Below are positions 1 to 11,299 of a stretch of 20,732 nt of DNA, piece after piece. The stretch comes from Saccoglossus kowalevskii (Eukaryota; Hemichordata; Enteropneusta; Harrimaniidae), in NCBI RefSeq assembly GCF_000003605.2, contig NW_003124934.1, positions 57,949 to 78,680 of the forward strand, written 5' to 3'. The notes below the pieces were generated by a model that did no database searches, had not been told where the DNA came from, and worked only from the letters and a program-made list of their open reading frames with translations. A program made the position numbers and the translations under genes. How positions within the stretch are numbered: the stretch's first letter is position 1; every line of letters starts with the position of its first letter.

Positions 1-3000
1 TGACTATGCTTTGTTGTGTTACTTAGACATTTTTCAGGGCAAAAAGTTTTTTTTTTATTTTTTGGACCAAACTGAGAAAGATTACCTCACTACATGTAAA
101 TACAGGTTTTAAATAAAAAAAAATTGCGAAATACACCAAAAGATTATGATGATGGAGCTGAGCTGTTCATTAAGTTGACAACGGCGTGAAAGAGAGACAG
201 CATCTGTAACTGGCATTTGCAAAGACTTTATTTTGAATACATCAATATGCGCCGTCATGCTTCGTCACCTCCTTTTGTCACCCAACGACTTTTGTCACTT
301 TCTTTGTTAAGGAAGGTGACCAAACAAACAATTTATGTTAATAATCAGACATGCGTTTCAGTAACAAATTTATCTGACAGAATTATCAATGTGTAATGGA
401 GGGAATAACTAAAGAAAACTTCTTTATAATCAAGCTTTCAAAACAATACAATGAATAAAGAAAGGTGCAGATGAAAGGTAAGGTTTCTGTTTTTAAGTTA
501 ATGGAGGGGAAAGTATTACACATGAGGTCTACATTACACAACTATAATGAGAAATCAGAGTTGAGAATTTTTGTTCAGAAACAAAATTTTAGAATACTGT
601 GGAAATTTTTTTCTCATGAAAGTTAAGTGGTAAATGTGTGAGTGGAATATTGAATTTTTTGTCAAATATTTAACAGTTTTACGCATATGCATATTTTGTT
701 AAATTAAATATAAATAAACTACATTTTGTATTGATTATGAACATCTAAATATTGGTTGAAATCAACTCGACCAATCACAACGCATTTATGTGAAGCATGA
801 TAGTAAATCAGCCAATTACTGTGGAAAACATTATGGGTAATGCATGGTACCAAATATTTGTTATAGTGTCTTCTTTGGACTTGAATGAATTTACATTGTA
901 AGTGTGCGTATCTTCCAGGGCAAATGTTTTATGAATATTTCATAAATTTCCATAAAAGCTGTTCATGCCTTAATGAAATTCACAGTACCCTACTACTTAT
1001 ATCAAGATGTACTCAAAAATTGTTATCCATGAAGCTTCTTAAGTTAGGAATCATTCATCAATATTAATCACTGTATCAAAAATAGTACTAACAATGATTA
1101 TTTTGGAATGCATATTCATCTGGTGACATGGTCACTAAGTTTTTCAAATATGTATGATTATTCAATTGCTAAGTAAACTTGTATAAATGTCAGAAAACAA
1201 ACAACAAGCTTCGTACAGATCCCAATGTAGTGAATAGCTGAGTGTTTATTTTTCATGTACAAACATACTTTGAATACTACATTATTTACTATAGTGCATG
1301 TAGGACAGCATAGTAAAGAAGGAACAACAATACAGACTCTTCAGTCTCTTGTTATCATGTCGCCAGTAAAGTGCCTAAATACAGCAATGGAATCATGTAT
1401 CTTCAGACATCATTGACAGTGCCTCAAATAGTTTTCTCATAAACCCCTACAGCAAGCCAATCAGAGTACATTTTGTTTGATTCCTGTGTGAGCTAGAAGT
1501 ATTTTTCTGATACAAGGTTGGTTCTGATAGGTTAATTGGTTGTCAAATACAGGTGAACAATCAATCTGTTCTCTGATTGGCTAGTTTTTGTCATCAGGAG
1601 CCAATGAAGGAAATTTTATCCAGAATCAGTGTTTATTTTTCAGATAAAGATTTGTCTACTGATATAAAGGATCTTAATTGTTGTACAACTCTTATCGTCT
1701 GGGGCATGTGTTCACTATTTTCATTATTGTGTTCCCCCTAGATGTGGATTACAACAGTCATCTTTCTTAGGGGAATTTTGATGTCAATTATTCTTCAAAA
1801 ACAACATTTCCAGCAAATGAATTTCAACTGCTTATGAAAAGATAATGTTTGCAATATAATGTTCTCCATTAAGTTGTCAATCTGGTTATTTTATTTTTTT
1901 TATCAAAATTGACTTTTTCTGTTTTTGAATATACTGGTAGGTCAACACTGTTTTTGATATCATTTTAAAATGTTACTAATTAATTTTAAGCGAAATTTAT
2001 ATCATTGGGATCACTATAAATTGACCAATTAGATTTTATTACCAATTTAATTTTAATATGAGAATAGTATATTAGCTGTAATCATGCAAATTAAATTAAA
2101 GATGTTCCCTTGGGAATAGTTACATGTACATGTATAATAACACTGAAGGAACAAATGTGACAAATTTCCTTAGGAAAGCTGTTTAATAAGAACAATTCCT
2201 AGCAGCAAAATTTACACAGTTTACAAAACATAAGTTTATACAAAAAAAACTTAAGGTTAATTTACAATAGGATTTTGTACTAAAGGCCAATGAGGTTTCT
2301 CGGATTAAACTTGAATATGGAGGGGTAATGGGTAATAATGGAAAATCTCAAACAAATTCAGAGTACATACAACAGATAATTATCATAACCTATAAGACAC
2401 ACACTATTTGATGATTTTTTTTCAAAAAATTCCCAAATGTTTGTTACGTACATATCACAGCAGATATGAAAAAAATTGTATTGAACAGTTTACCCAGTCT
2501 GTGTTAAAGTTGAATCAAAGAAAAAAAAGACAATTGCACTAATTTAAAAAAATAGATTGTCACCCACTCCATCATTGAATAAAAAATTACTATTATTCTG
2601 ACCAGTGTAAAAATAGTGGTCATTACTGGTTAATATTTTGACCTATAAAAAGGTTCTGGTTGATATTCTGGCCATTAAAAAATAGTGGCCATTACAATGT
2701 GACTTTTTAAAGGGGCCTGAGGGGTGAAAAAACAGAGTTAAAGTGAAATGAAAAATTATTATAACCTCCTCACTAACCTAAATGTACAAATAAATATTCA
2801 AAAGTTGTGAAAATTAAAACTTTCCGAAACGTGATGGAATTTCCGAAAGTAATCTGGACGCTGTTTAAAATGGCTAAACTTAAAATTACATGATGCAATG
2901 TTACAAAACAAATTGAAAGGAAGATAGGAAGAAGATGCCCACTGTACAGTACACATGATCATTACAATATGACTTATTTTGACCATAGACACACGCACAC

Positions 3001-3376
3001 CTCTGCCATTTACCACTTGTGCTACTAAGTGCATATAAAGCTGGCTCTCCAATTTATGGTAATATTCCGGCTCAATAAACATTTTAATGATTCATCTTGA
3101 AACTAGAAACAATAATCATTTTTATGCCCATTGGAAACACGGCCTCCTGAGGAGCTTTAGAATTTACAAGAGTGGATTAAATCGTATACATGATGGGAAA
3201 AAGAAATACAAATCCTATAATGTACATCTCTAGTGATTAACAGTAGGGAGTGTTGAGGTATTTGGCATTAATCAACATAGTTGCATGGTGCCATCTTCAG
3301 TAATAATGGAATAACAACCAATGATTCTGAAAATGAATATTAAATTAAACATTCCAGTTCATATAGAGGACAAATT
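1..3376. other. AT-rich non-coding stretch
   Basis: I find no convincing gene here on either strand. Open frames are short and lack credible exon borders. Visible items are homopolymer A/T runs, CCAAT-type motifs near 772, 1455-1466 and 1571-1582, and a short imperfect duplication around 2600-2700 in which 'aatagtggYcattac' recurs. A 94-codon minus frame at 2798-3082 has no good splice sites or recognisable motif and was not accepted. The stretch may be intergenic or distal intron. Confidence 0.5.
1455..1582. repeat. 12-bp inverted repeat carrying CCAAT boxes
   Basis: AGCCAATCAGAG at 1455-1466 is matched exactly by its reverse complement CTCTGATTGGCT at 1571-1582. Each arm contains a CCAAT box (GCCAAT / ATTGGC) in opposite orientation, about 105 bp apart. 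NF-Y is known to bind CCAAT, but no nearby transcription start is evident, so function is unproven. Confidence 0.45.
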
Positions 3377-3438
3377 CTTCTTCAACTGACAGGTCAAAAG
3401 TTTCTTCAACTGACAGGTCAAAAGTTTCTTCCACTGGC
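3377..3438 (+). repeat. 24-bp tandem duplication
   Basis: The 24-bp unit that includes 'caactgacaggtcaaaag' occurs at 3377-3400 and 3401-3424 with one mismatch. A partial, diverged third copy (tttcttccactggc) follows at 3425-3438. It is a simple local duplication with no coding potential seen. Confidence 0.8.
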
Positions 3439-4769
3439 TACTGCCCTTCCCATTAATTATATTACACAAGGTTTATTACATTTGACACCTTATGTACATG
3501 GGAACTCAGTTGTGTAACAAACATGGCCAGTTGCCATTTTCCTCATATTGACTGAACTGAAATGTAAATATTCAACACAAAACATCCTCTGCTATTTTTA
3601 ATGAGATATTAAAATAATATTAAGTATCTAATATCAAATGGAAACAATTTTTGGATTATAAATACAAGTAAACACTGAATGTCTTAAATTCTTTCTTCCA
3701 TAATAAATGATTCTACAACCAATGATCTACACATATAAATTCAATTGCCAATCTCTATACAAAGCCTGTACGACCCAAAGATTCAAAATGAGATCCCGAT
3801 CAATAAATGTTCCTAGTGCAGAATATTGAATAACGAACATTGTAAAGTGAGTACAATAAAGATAAAGGAAGGGCTCGGGGCTAGGATGAGCATAAAACAA
3901 ATCTTTTTTTCTCTTCTACACTGTAGATGCTACCTTAAAGTGAGAAAATTCAGAAATGTCAAAGAGAAGTGGAAATGATATCATGAACAGAGATATCTAG
4001 TCTTCCCAGTTCTATATTGTTACAGATGCACATTTTTCAAATAAAGAAACCATCTGTAACAGACTTGATCACATCCATAACACATTCATACAGGTTTTCA
4101 CAGATGATTTAGGCACAGATGCAAGTTCATGGGTGGCATTTGAGTAAATTTTTGTTTGCTCTTTTGTTAATGTTGTCGCTGTCAAATGTATAATAATATT
4201 TATTCTATAGATTTTTTCACTTAAAGTTCATATAGTGCCCAAGGTGTTTTTATTTTTTCTGATACATGTACTAGTAAGATGCAGATGGAGTGAGGGCCTA
4301 TTAAAGTAGTGCTGTCATTAACGAAAGGTTGAAGAACAACACTTGTTTAAAAACAGACAACTTTAGAATACTTGTTACACTTCAGTATGTGTTACGGTTG
4401 ATATTTATGTAAGAATATCAAATTGTTCAAAGAAACCGACTCTCGATATGTACGAACTTCAACTGAATGAGAAATTCTGCAAATGATACAATGTGGCTAC
4501 TTGACATATGGAAAGGCTGAATGAGAATTCACTCATCTGGGAATAATTGTAACTTGTCCTTCGATGCTACATTTTCAGGTACTTATTTATTCATGAATTT
4601 TCTTTCAGCCTATACTTTTTAATCCATTAATTTCCTCAAATTTTCTGGAGGGAAATCTTTGTCAAAATTTTAACATGTTAAGCTGTCAGATAGCTAAATA
4701 TTCAAAAAGTCAAAATTGATTCAACAACAACAGCAAGTTTATCTTACTATCTGAGGTCCTTATATGTAT
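3439..4769. other. AT-rich non-coding stretch
   Basis: Nothing supportable was found: no ORF of note, no exon-like segment with paired splice sites, no clear inverted repeat. Confidence 0.5.
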
Positions 4770-5095
4770 AGTATCAAAGCATTTAGACGAAGAAACAAAA
4801 AATCAAAAATATCACTTTTTACCAAAAATGACAAAAATATTCACCAAAATTAGAGAATTGAGATATCAACATGAAATGAACAAATCTGAGAAAGGTTCAC
4901 ATGTAGTACCTATATTTGTAATATCAAAGCAATTGGACTTGCGTTTTTTTAACAAGAAGTCGAAGATATCTTTTTTTACCAAAAATTACAAAAATATTAA
5001 TCAAAATTAGAAATTTAAAGATATCATAACAAAATGAACAAATCTGAGAGAGGTCTACCAAAGGTACATATAAACCAAGTACCAAAGCAATAAAT
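4770..5095 (+). repeat. Diverged tandem repeat of about 155 bp, two copies plus a fragment
   Basis: The segment beginning 'atcaaagca' near 4772 recurs at about 4923 and, in part, at about 5081 ('accaaagca'). Shared blocks include 'ttttaccaaaaat', 'acaaaaatatt' and 'aaatgaacaaatctgaga'. Copies differ by many substitutions and small indels, so the duplication is old. The 60-codon plus and 87-codon minus frames inside it are by-products of the repeat. Confidence 0.65.
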
Positions 5096-6657
5096 AACAA
5101 TTTAGTTTGGAAATATTTATGATAAAAATGTTTACCTTTATTAGCGGACCTTAGAAAGTACAGGCATATATCGGTATGTATGTACATTTTTAAACGTGGA
5201 TTTTGATGCAGGGTTCTAGTGCATGTGCTTTAATATGGAACTCTGCTTTTCTTTTTATTTCACCACATTAATCAGAACAAGTTACAGAATTTTCTGTTTT
5301 TTCTGCAGTTTGTAGCAAGACAGCAATCAAACTGTAGGAAGTTCAGGTAACCGATACAGATATTTAATATGGTTATACAGTAAGCAATCAAACATAAATA
5401 CAGGTACTGTACATGTTTTTCTGCTTGTCAAATTAACAAATACACTACCATAAATGTATAACATATGCATGCAACAACCACGATAGGGTTTGTAGAAAAT
5501 CTGCCAAATAGACTATAAAAACTAGTAAAACTCACCAAATTCATGGTATAACATATAGTAAACACTATGAGGGGTTGATTTATTTCTGTAAATCTCTAAA
5601 TGCAATAGATGTTTACTGTCAGTAAATCCACACTCTTCTTTTTTGACAGAATCTTAGTTGCATTTATAAGCATGTTGCTCAAAGACAACTGTACATAATT
5701 TGTAAACTGGCATTGCATAAAGCAATAACTTATAAACCGCTATCATAATTCAGACCTTGCACTTTGGATAAAGACTGTGCAACTTTAGTCATGAAGGACC
5801 AATTAATTCTTCCTCAACTTTTGAAAAAATTGGCCAAGGATAACTGTCGAAACCACAACATCAACTACAGCAGCTAGAGCTTCTACTGACTAAGCCATTG
5901 GGAATTGAGATTACTATTACGTAATAGTTACACTGGTGCTGACACACCCTTCAAAAACCTCTTTACATTAGCAACATCGACATAAAAGGACACAAAAAGC
6001 AAATGTGAACACAGTATTTAAGATTAGTGAAACAGACAAAGCTTTTGAACGGCAACGGGATAATCCAGACATAAACAGGCGATGACAAATAAGATTTATC
6101 TATTCCTTGAAAATAAATTGTTTCACCTTTCCTGGGAGAATGTCTTGCTTTTATTATTTATAGGGCTTCGTACACACATCCCTGTAAGATAGGATTTATA
6201 AAGCAGCACAGATAATTGTTTTTTTTCTCTCTTAAAGCAGAAGGCATCTTTACACAGTATTATTAAATACATGTACTCAGATGAAAAAAATAAGGAATCC
6301 TATTACATATCAACTTCAGCTTTGAGGATCAGGTTTACCTAAATCTCTGAGTATATAAATTTTAGACAACACTGTTAATATTTTAACTCCAACTGCTACT
6401 CCATAACACATTAAAACTAAGCTATATTACCCACAATGCAATGTAGTTTGTAAAACCATCTGAAGCTATATGGTGACTGCAATATTGTAAAATATCACTA
6501 TGAGTATTCATGCATCACTATGAAACAAAATTACCCTTGACTTACATAAATAGTCTTGCATAAAATCAAAATAAATTAATTATATATCGCTAAAAGTGAA
6601 GAAGACACCAAACAAACTAGACCAATTATGCAAGTAGGCAGTGTAACATCAATCACA
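5096..6657. other. AT-rich non-coding stretch before the 51-bp array
   Basis: No gene is supported. There is a perfect 16-bp palindrome at 5913-5928 (ACTATTACGTAATAGT), whose TTACGTAA core is the type bound by PAR-bZIP and C/EBP proteins. At about 6427 'CCCACAATGCAATG' resembles part of a ZNF143/Staf site. Neither is tied to a transcription unit. Confidence 0.45.
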
Positions 6658-9290
6658 TATGCTGAGCCTGAATGCTAGCTTACATATGAGGAGACGATAT
6701 ATTTCTCATAACTTGAGCCTGAATGCTAGCTTACATATGAGACGATATATTTCTCACATGCTGAGCCTGAATGCTAGCTTACATATGAGGAGACGATATA
6801 TTACTCATATGCTGAGCCTGTATGCTAGCTTACATATGAGGAGATGATATATTTCTCATATGCTGAGCCTGAATGCTAGCTTACATATGAGGAGACGATA
6901 TATTTCTCATATGCTGAGCCTGAATGCTAGCTTACATATGAGACGATATATTTCTCATATGCTGAGCCTGAATGCTAGCTTACATATGAGGAGACGATAT
7001 ATTTCTCATATGCTGAACCTGAATGCTAGCTTACATATGAGGAGACGATATATTTCTCATATGCTGAGCCTGAATGCTAGCTTACATATGAGGAGACAAT
7101 ATATTTCTCGTATGCTGAGCTTGAATGCTAGCTTACATATAAGGAGATGATATATTTCTCATATGCTGAGCCTGAATACTAGCTTACATATGAGAAGATG
7201 ATATATTTCTCATATATGTTGAGCCTGAATGCTAGCTTACATATGAGGAGACGATATATTTCTCATATGCTGAGCCTGAATACTAGCTTACATATGAGAA
7301 GATGATATATTTCTCATATATGCTGAGCCTGAATGCTAGCTTACATATGAGGAGACGATATATTTCTCATATATGCTGAGCCTGAATGCTAGCTTACATA
7401 TGAGACGATATATTTCTCATAAGCTGAGCCTGAATGCTAGCTTACATATGAGGAGATGATATATTTCTCATATGCTGAGCCTGAATACTAGCTTACATAT
7501 GAGGAGATGATATATTTCTCATATACTGAGCCTGAATACTAGCTTACATATGAGAAGATGATATATTTCTCATACCTTGAGTCTGAATGCTAGCTTACAT
7601 ATGAGGAGACGATATATTTCTCATATATGCTGAGCCTGAATGCTAGCTTACATATGAGGAGACGATATATTTCTCATAAGCTGAGCCTGAATGCTAGCTT
7701 ACATATGAGGAGATGATATATTTCTCATAAGCTGAGCCTGAATGCTAGCTTACATATGAGGAGACAATATATTACTCACATGCTGAGCCTGAATGCTAGC
7801 TTACATATGAGGAGATGATATATTTCTCATAAGCTGAGCCTGAATGCTAGCTTACATATGAGGAGACAATATATTTCTCATATGCTGAGCCTGTATGCTA
7901 GCTTACATATGAGGAGATGATATATTTCTCATAACTTGAGCCTGAATGCTAGCTTACATATGAGGAGACGATATATTTCTCATATGATGAGCCTGAATGA
8001 TAGCTTACATATGAGGAGATGATATATTTCTCATATGCTGAGCCTGTATGCTAGCTTACATATGAGGAGATGATATATTTCTCATATACTGAGCCTGAAT
8101 GCTAATTTACATATGAGGAGATGATATATTTCTCATATGCTGAGCCTGTATGCTAGCTTACATATGAGGAGATGATATATTTCACATAACTTGAGCCTGA
8201 ATGCTAGCTTACATATGAGGAGACAATATATTTCTCACATGCTGAGCCTGAATGCTAGCTTACATATGAGGAGACGATATATTTCTCATATACTGAGCCT
8301 GAATGCTAGCTTACATATGAGGAGACAATATATTTCTCACATGCTGAGCCTGAATGCTAGCTTACATATGAGGAGATGATATATTTCTCATATGCTGAGC
8401 CTGTATGCTAGCTTACATATGAGGAGATGATATATTTCTCATATACTGAGCCTGAATGCTAACTTACATATGAGGAGATGATATATTTCTCATATGCTGA
8501 GCCTGTATGCTAGCTTACATATGAGGAGATGATATATTTCACATAACTTGAGCCTGAATGCTAGCTTACATATGAGGAGACAATATATTTCTCACATGCT
8601 GAGCCTGAATGCTAGCTTACATATGAGGAGACGATATATTTCTCACATGCTGAGCCTGAATGCTAGCTTACATATGAGGAGATGATATATTTCTCATATA
8701 CTGAGCAGAGCCTGAATGCTAGCTTACATATGAGGAGACAATATATTTCTCATATGCTGAGCCTGAATGCTAGCTTACATATGAGGAGATGATACATGTA
8801 TATTTCTCATATGCTGAGCCTGTATGCTAGCTTACATATGAGGAGATGATATATTTCTCATAACTTGAGCCTGAATGCTAGCTTACATATGAGGAGACAA
8901 TATATTTCTCACATGCTGAGCCTGAATGCTAGCTTACATATGAGGAGACGATATATTTCTCATATACTGAGCCTGAATGCTAACTTACATATGAGGAGAC
9001 GATATATTTCTCACATGCTGAGCCTGAATGCTAGCTTACATTTGAGGAGACAATATATTTCTCACATGCTGAGCCTGAATGCTAGCTTACATATGAGGAG
9101 ATGATATATTTCTCATATACTGAGCCTGAATGCTAGCTTACATATGAGGAGACGATATATTTCTCATATGCTGAGCCTGAATGCTAGCTTACATAAGGAG
9201 ATGATATATTTCTCATATGCTGAGCCTGAATGCTAGCTTACATATGAGGAAACGATATATTTCTCATATGCTGAGCCTAAATGCTGAATG
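6658..9290 (+). repeat. 51-bp minisatellite array, about 52 copies
   Basis: By eye I count about 52 head-to-tail copies of a 51-bp unit. It contains CTGAGCCTGAATGCTAGC, then TTACATATGAGGAG, then ACGATATATTTCTCATATG. Most copies are exactly 51 bp. Several lack 3 bp (GAGACG instead of GAGGAGACG), and a few carry small insertions (7210, 7318, 8700, 8793). Since 51 is 17 codons, long repetitive frames arise (repeat peptide begins MLSLNASLH), broken where the ACGAT position reads ATGAT and creates TGA. In units with intact arms CATATGAG pairs with CTCATATG across 14 nt, so a transcript could fold into a chain of hairpins. A seven-unit higher-order period of about 357 bp is visible around 8035-8600. 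The last unit decays at about 9269-9290. I regard the array as non-coding satellite. Confidence 0.95.
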
Positions 9291-9474
9291 TAGTTTAATT
9301 GTCTCTAGTATTTATAGGTTACATAGTAGAAATATTTTTACATTGTCAAATTCATACAATTTTATTCAAATAAAAATAATTTACATTTTAATTCAGTATA
9401 TGTATGTAGCATTTTTTGCATAGGTACAATGTATATCTCACTGTTTAACAATATGAAGTGTCTCAATGTATATG

Positions 9475-9955
9475 CATTATTATCCCATGCATTCGTGTGT
9501 ATATGAATTCCAGTGTCCACATGCCCTGTTATCACATGCATTCGTGTGTATCAATTCCAGTATCTACATACCCTATTCGCCCATGCATCTGTGTGTATCA
9601 ATTCCAGTCTCTACGTGCCTTATTCACCCATGCATCTGTGTGTATCAATTCCAGTGTCTACATGTCCTATTCTCCCATGCATCTGTGTGTATCAATTCCA
9701 GTGTCTATGTGCCCTATTCGCCCATGCATCTGTGTGTATCAATTCCAGTCTCTACGTGCTCTGTTATCCCATGTATCCTTGTGTATCAATTCCAGTCTCT
9801 ACATACCCTACCAGTATTCACCCACGCATCTGTGTGAATCAATTCCAGTGTCTACATACCCTACCAGTATTCACCCATGCCTTATTCACCCATGCATCTC
9901 TCTGTGTATCAATTCCAGTGTTGGTATACCCTGGTATTCCATGCACATCAATTTG
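9475..9955 (+). repeat. 47-bp minisatellite array, about 9-10 copies
   Basis: The unit contains 'caattccagtgtctacat', 'gccctattc' and 'cccatgcatctgtgtgtat'. Copies 2-6 are 47 bp. The later copies are longer, through insertion of 'accagtattc' and a partial internal duplication around 9860-9900. The plus strand of the unit has no stop codon in any frame, and 47 is not a multiple of three. As a result all three plus frames stay open across the array (9458-9961, 9466-9837, 9513-9956), and each reads the same peptide cycle with a 47-residue period. I see no promoter, splice signal or known domain and treat the frames as artefacts. Confidence 0.9.
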
Positions 9956-10127
9956 ATGTAAAACAAGACAGACATAAAGAGTTCATTCCAGGATCTGCTC
10001 AACATGGGATACATCTAACAAAGATCTGATCTATGAGATATTATTTCAAAACATTCACAATGTTGTACAGTATGCAACACACTGATAGTTTTATATACAT
10101 GTACCATACAAATAACACAGATTGATA

Positions 10128-10320
10128 TATGCAATGAGGTAGGTACATGCTACATTATATTTGTATGCAATGAGGTAGGTACATGCTACATTATATTTGT
10201 TGCAATGAGGTACATGTAGATACATGCTACCGGGGTACATTATATTTGTATGCAATGAGGTAGATACATGCTACATTATATTTGTATGCAATGAGGTAGG
10301 TACATGCTACATTATATTTG
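10128..10320 (+). repeat. 36-bp tandem repeat, five copies
   Basis: There are four 36-bp copies (tatgcaatgaggtaggta + catgctacattatatttg), with a third-position copy of 49 bp between them. That longer copy lacks the leading 'ta' and has extra bases within 'gtacatgtagatacatgcta' and 'ccggggta'. Copy-to-copy identity is otherwise near complete, which indicates recent expansion. Confidence 0.9.
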
Positions 10321-10385
10321 TATGATCTGCTTTGTGGTGCATACGGTCATACATAGCGACTTTTGGATCAACATGTTTGAGATAA

Positions 10386-10656
10386 AGCCTGACTTTTATT
10401 ATCCCTTGTTTCGCGAACCCGCCAAATAAACATGAGCCGAAAATGAAATAAAAATATTATTTTTATCTTCATTTTTGTACCGCCCAAGTTGCATTTCTGT
10501 GGGAGTATCATGATCAAAGTACCAAAGTCTCGCGCAGATGAGAATCACACAAATCTAATGGGGGAAAAAAAAGAATTATTTTTATTTTTTATCCGCCCTC
10601 CTCAAAAAAATAGCGTCATAAAAACTCGCGAAACAAGGAATAAAAAAGGTCTGGCC
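10386..10656. mobile_element. MITE-like element with about 30-bp terminal inverted repeats
   Basis: The left end (10386 onward, AGCCTGACTTTTATTATCCC then TTGTTTCGCGAA) is matched by the reverse complement of the right end (AGGCCAGACCTTTTTTATTC then CTTGTTTCGCGAG, ending near 10656). The 12-bp CTTGTTTCGCGA block is identical in both arms. The element is about 270 bp with an AT-rich interior and no ORF, as for a non-autonomous DNA transposon. I could not see a clean target-site duplication, so superfamily is open. Confidence 0.65.
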
Positions 10657-11275
10657 TAAATGATAAAAATAAATTTGTTATGCCTTAGCTTTCGAAAAAT
10701 GTGACAATGTAATAATAAATGTGACAAAATGACAAACCATTTTATATGATTTCCATGTTTGGTATATACATAGTATTAGTAGCATATGACTAAATGCATA
10801 TAAGATGCGTCTATGCTAAAACAACAATAAGCAGGCATACAATGTCTGTAAATGCAATTTCTGGTTTACTTATGCTTTTACTAGAAATGCGTTTGTAATA
10901 GAGCAAATAAAATAGTCAGTGTACTTTCAGTAATAGTTCCAAATTTAGTACATTATTTGAAAAATACAAATATGCATGTGATATAAAATCCTAGGATTAA
11001 TGGTACTATGACTGTAATCACTCATGTCTGACATCAAACTACGAGAAAATATCATGGGATTATGCACCGTACATACTGGTATTTATTTAGAAACCAAAGG
11101 GCTGTCAGAAAAGAAGTTATATGTATAAGACTGCCCTCATTAAACTATCTCACAACCAGCAAGCCAGCCATGCAGTTCTCTCATTTTTTTGAGGTTATAC
11201 ACCCAATGAAATTCTGACTTTTACTAATACTTCTTGTCTCAAAAATGTTACGAAAATTATTTTCATAGGCAAAAT
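10657..11275. other. Non-coding stretch downstream of the minus-strand gene
   Basis: No gene or repeat was recognised. It lies just past the predicted 3' end of the minus-strand gene at 11295 and is probably intergenic. Confidence 0.45.
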
Positions 11276-11299
11276 TTTATTGTGCGAATCAAATTTATT
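11276..11299 (-). terminator. Two AATAAA polyadenylation signals
   Basis: On the minus strand AATAAA occurs at 11299-11294, overlapping the stop codon, and again at 11281-11276. Cleavage 10-30 nt beyond the second would leave a 3' UTR of only a few tens of bases. The hexamers are seen; their use is inferred. Confidence 0.5.

Noticed and set aside
2798-3082. Minus-strand 94-codon frame
   Set aside because: The first part looks faintly protein-like, but there is no strong donor, the latter part is Phe/Asn/His-rich as expected from AT-rich DNA, and no family is recognisable.
4828-5187. Short frames on both strands
   Set aside because: They fall within a diverged tandem repeat and have low-complexity composition.
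6658-9290. CRISPR-like regular array
   Set aside because: The whole 51-bp unit repeats with no unique spacers, and the context is eukaryotic. The 47-, 36-, 33- and 41-bp arrays are also plain tandem repeats.
6659-9423. Repeat proteins with 17-residue units (MLSLNASLH...) on the plus strand
   Set aside because: They follow from a 51-bp unit with no stop. The frames begin and end wherever a copy has TG instead of CG or a small indel, and there is no promoter, splice site or unique coding flank.
9458-9961. Cys-rich proteins of 123-167 residues in three overlapping frames
   Set aside because: All three frames read the same 47-bp unit in rotation. Openness in every frame points to unit composition, not coding.
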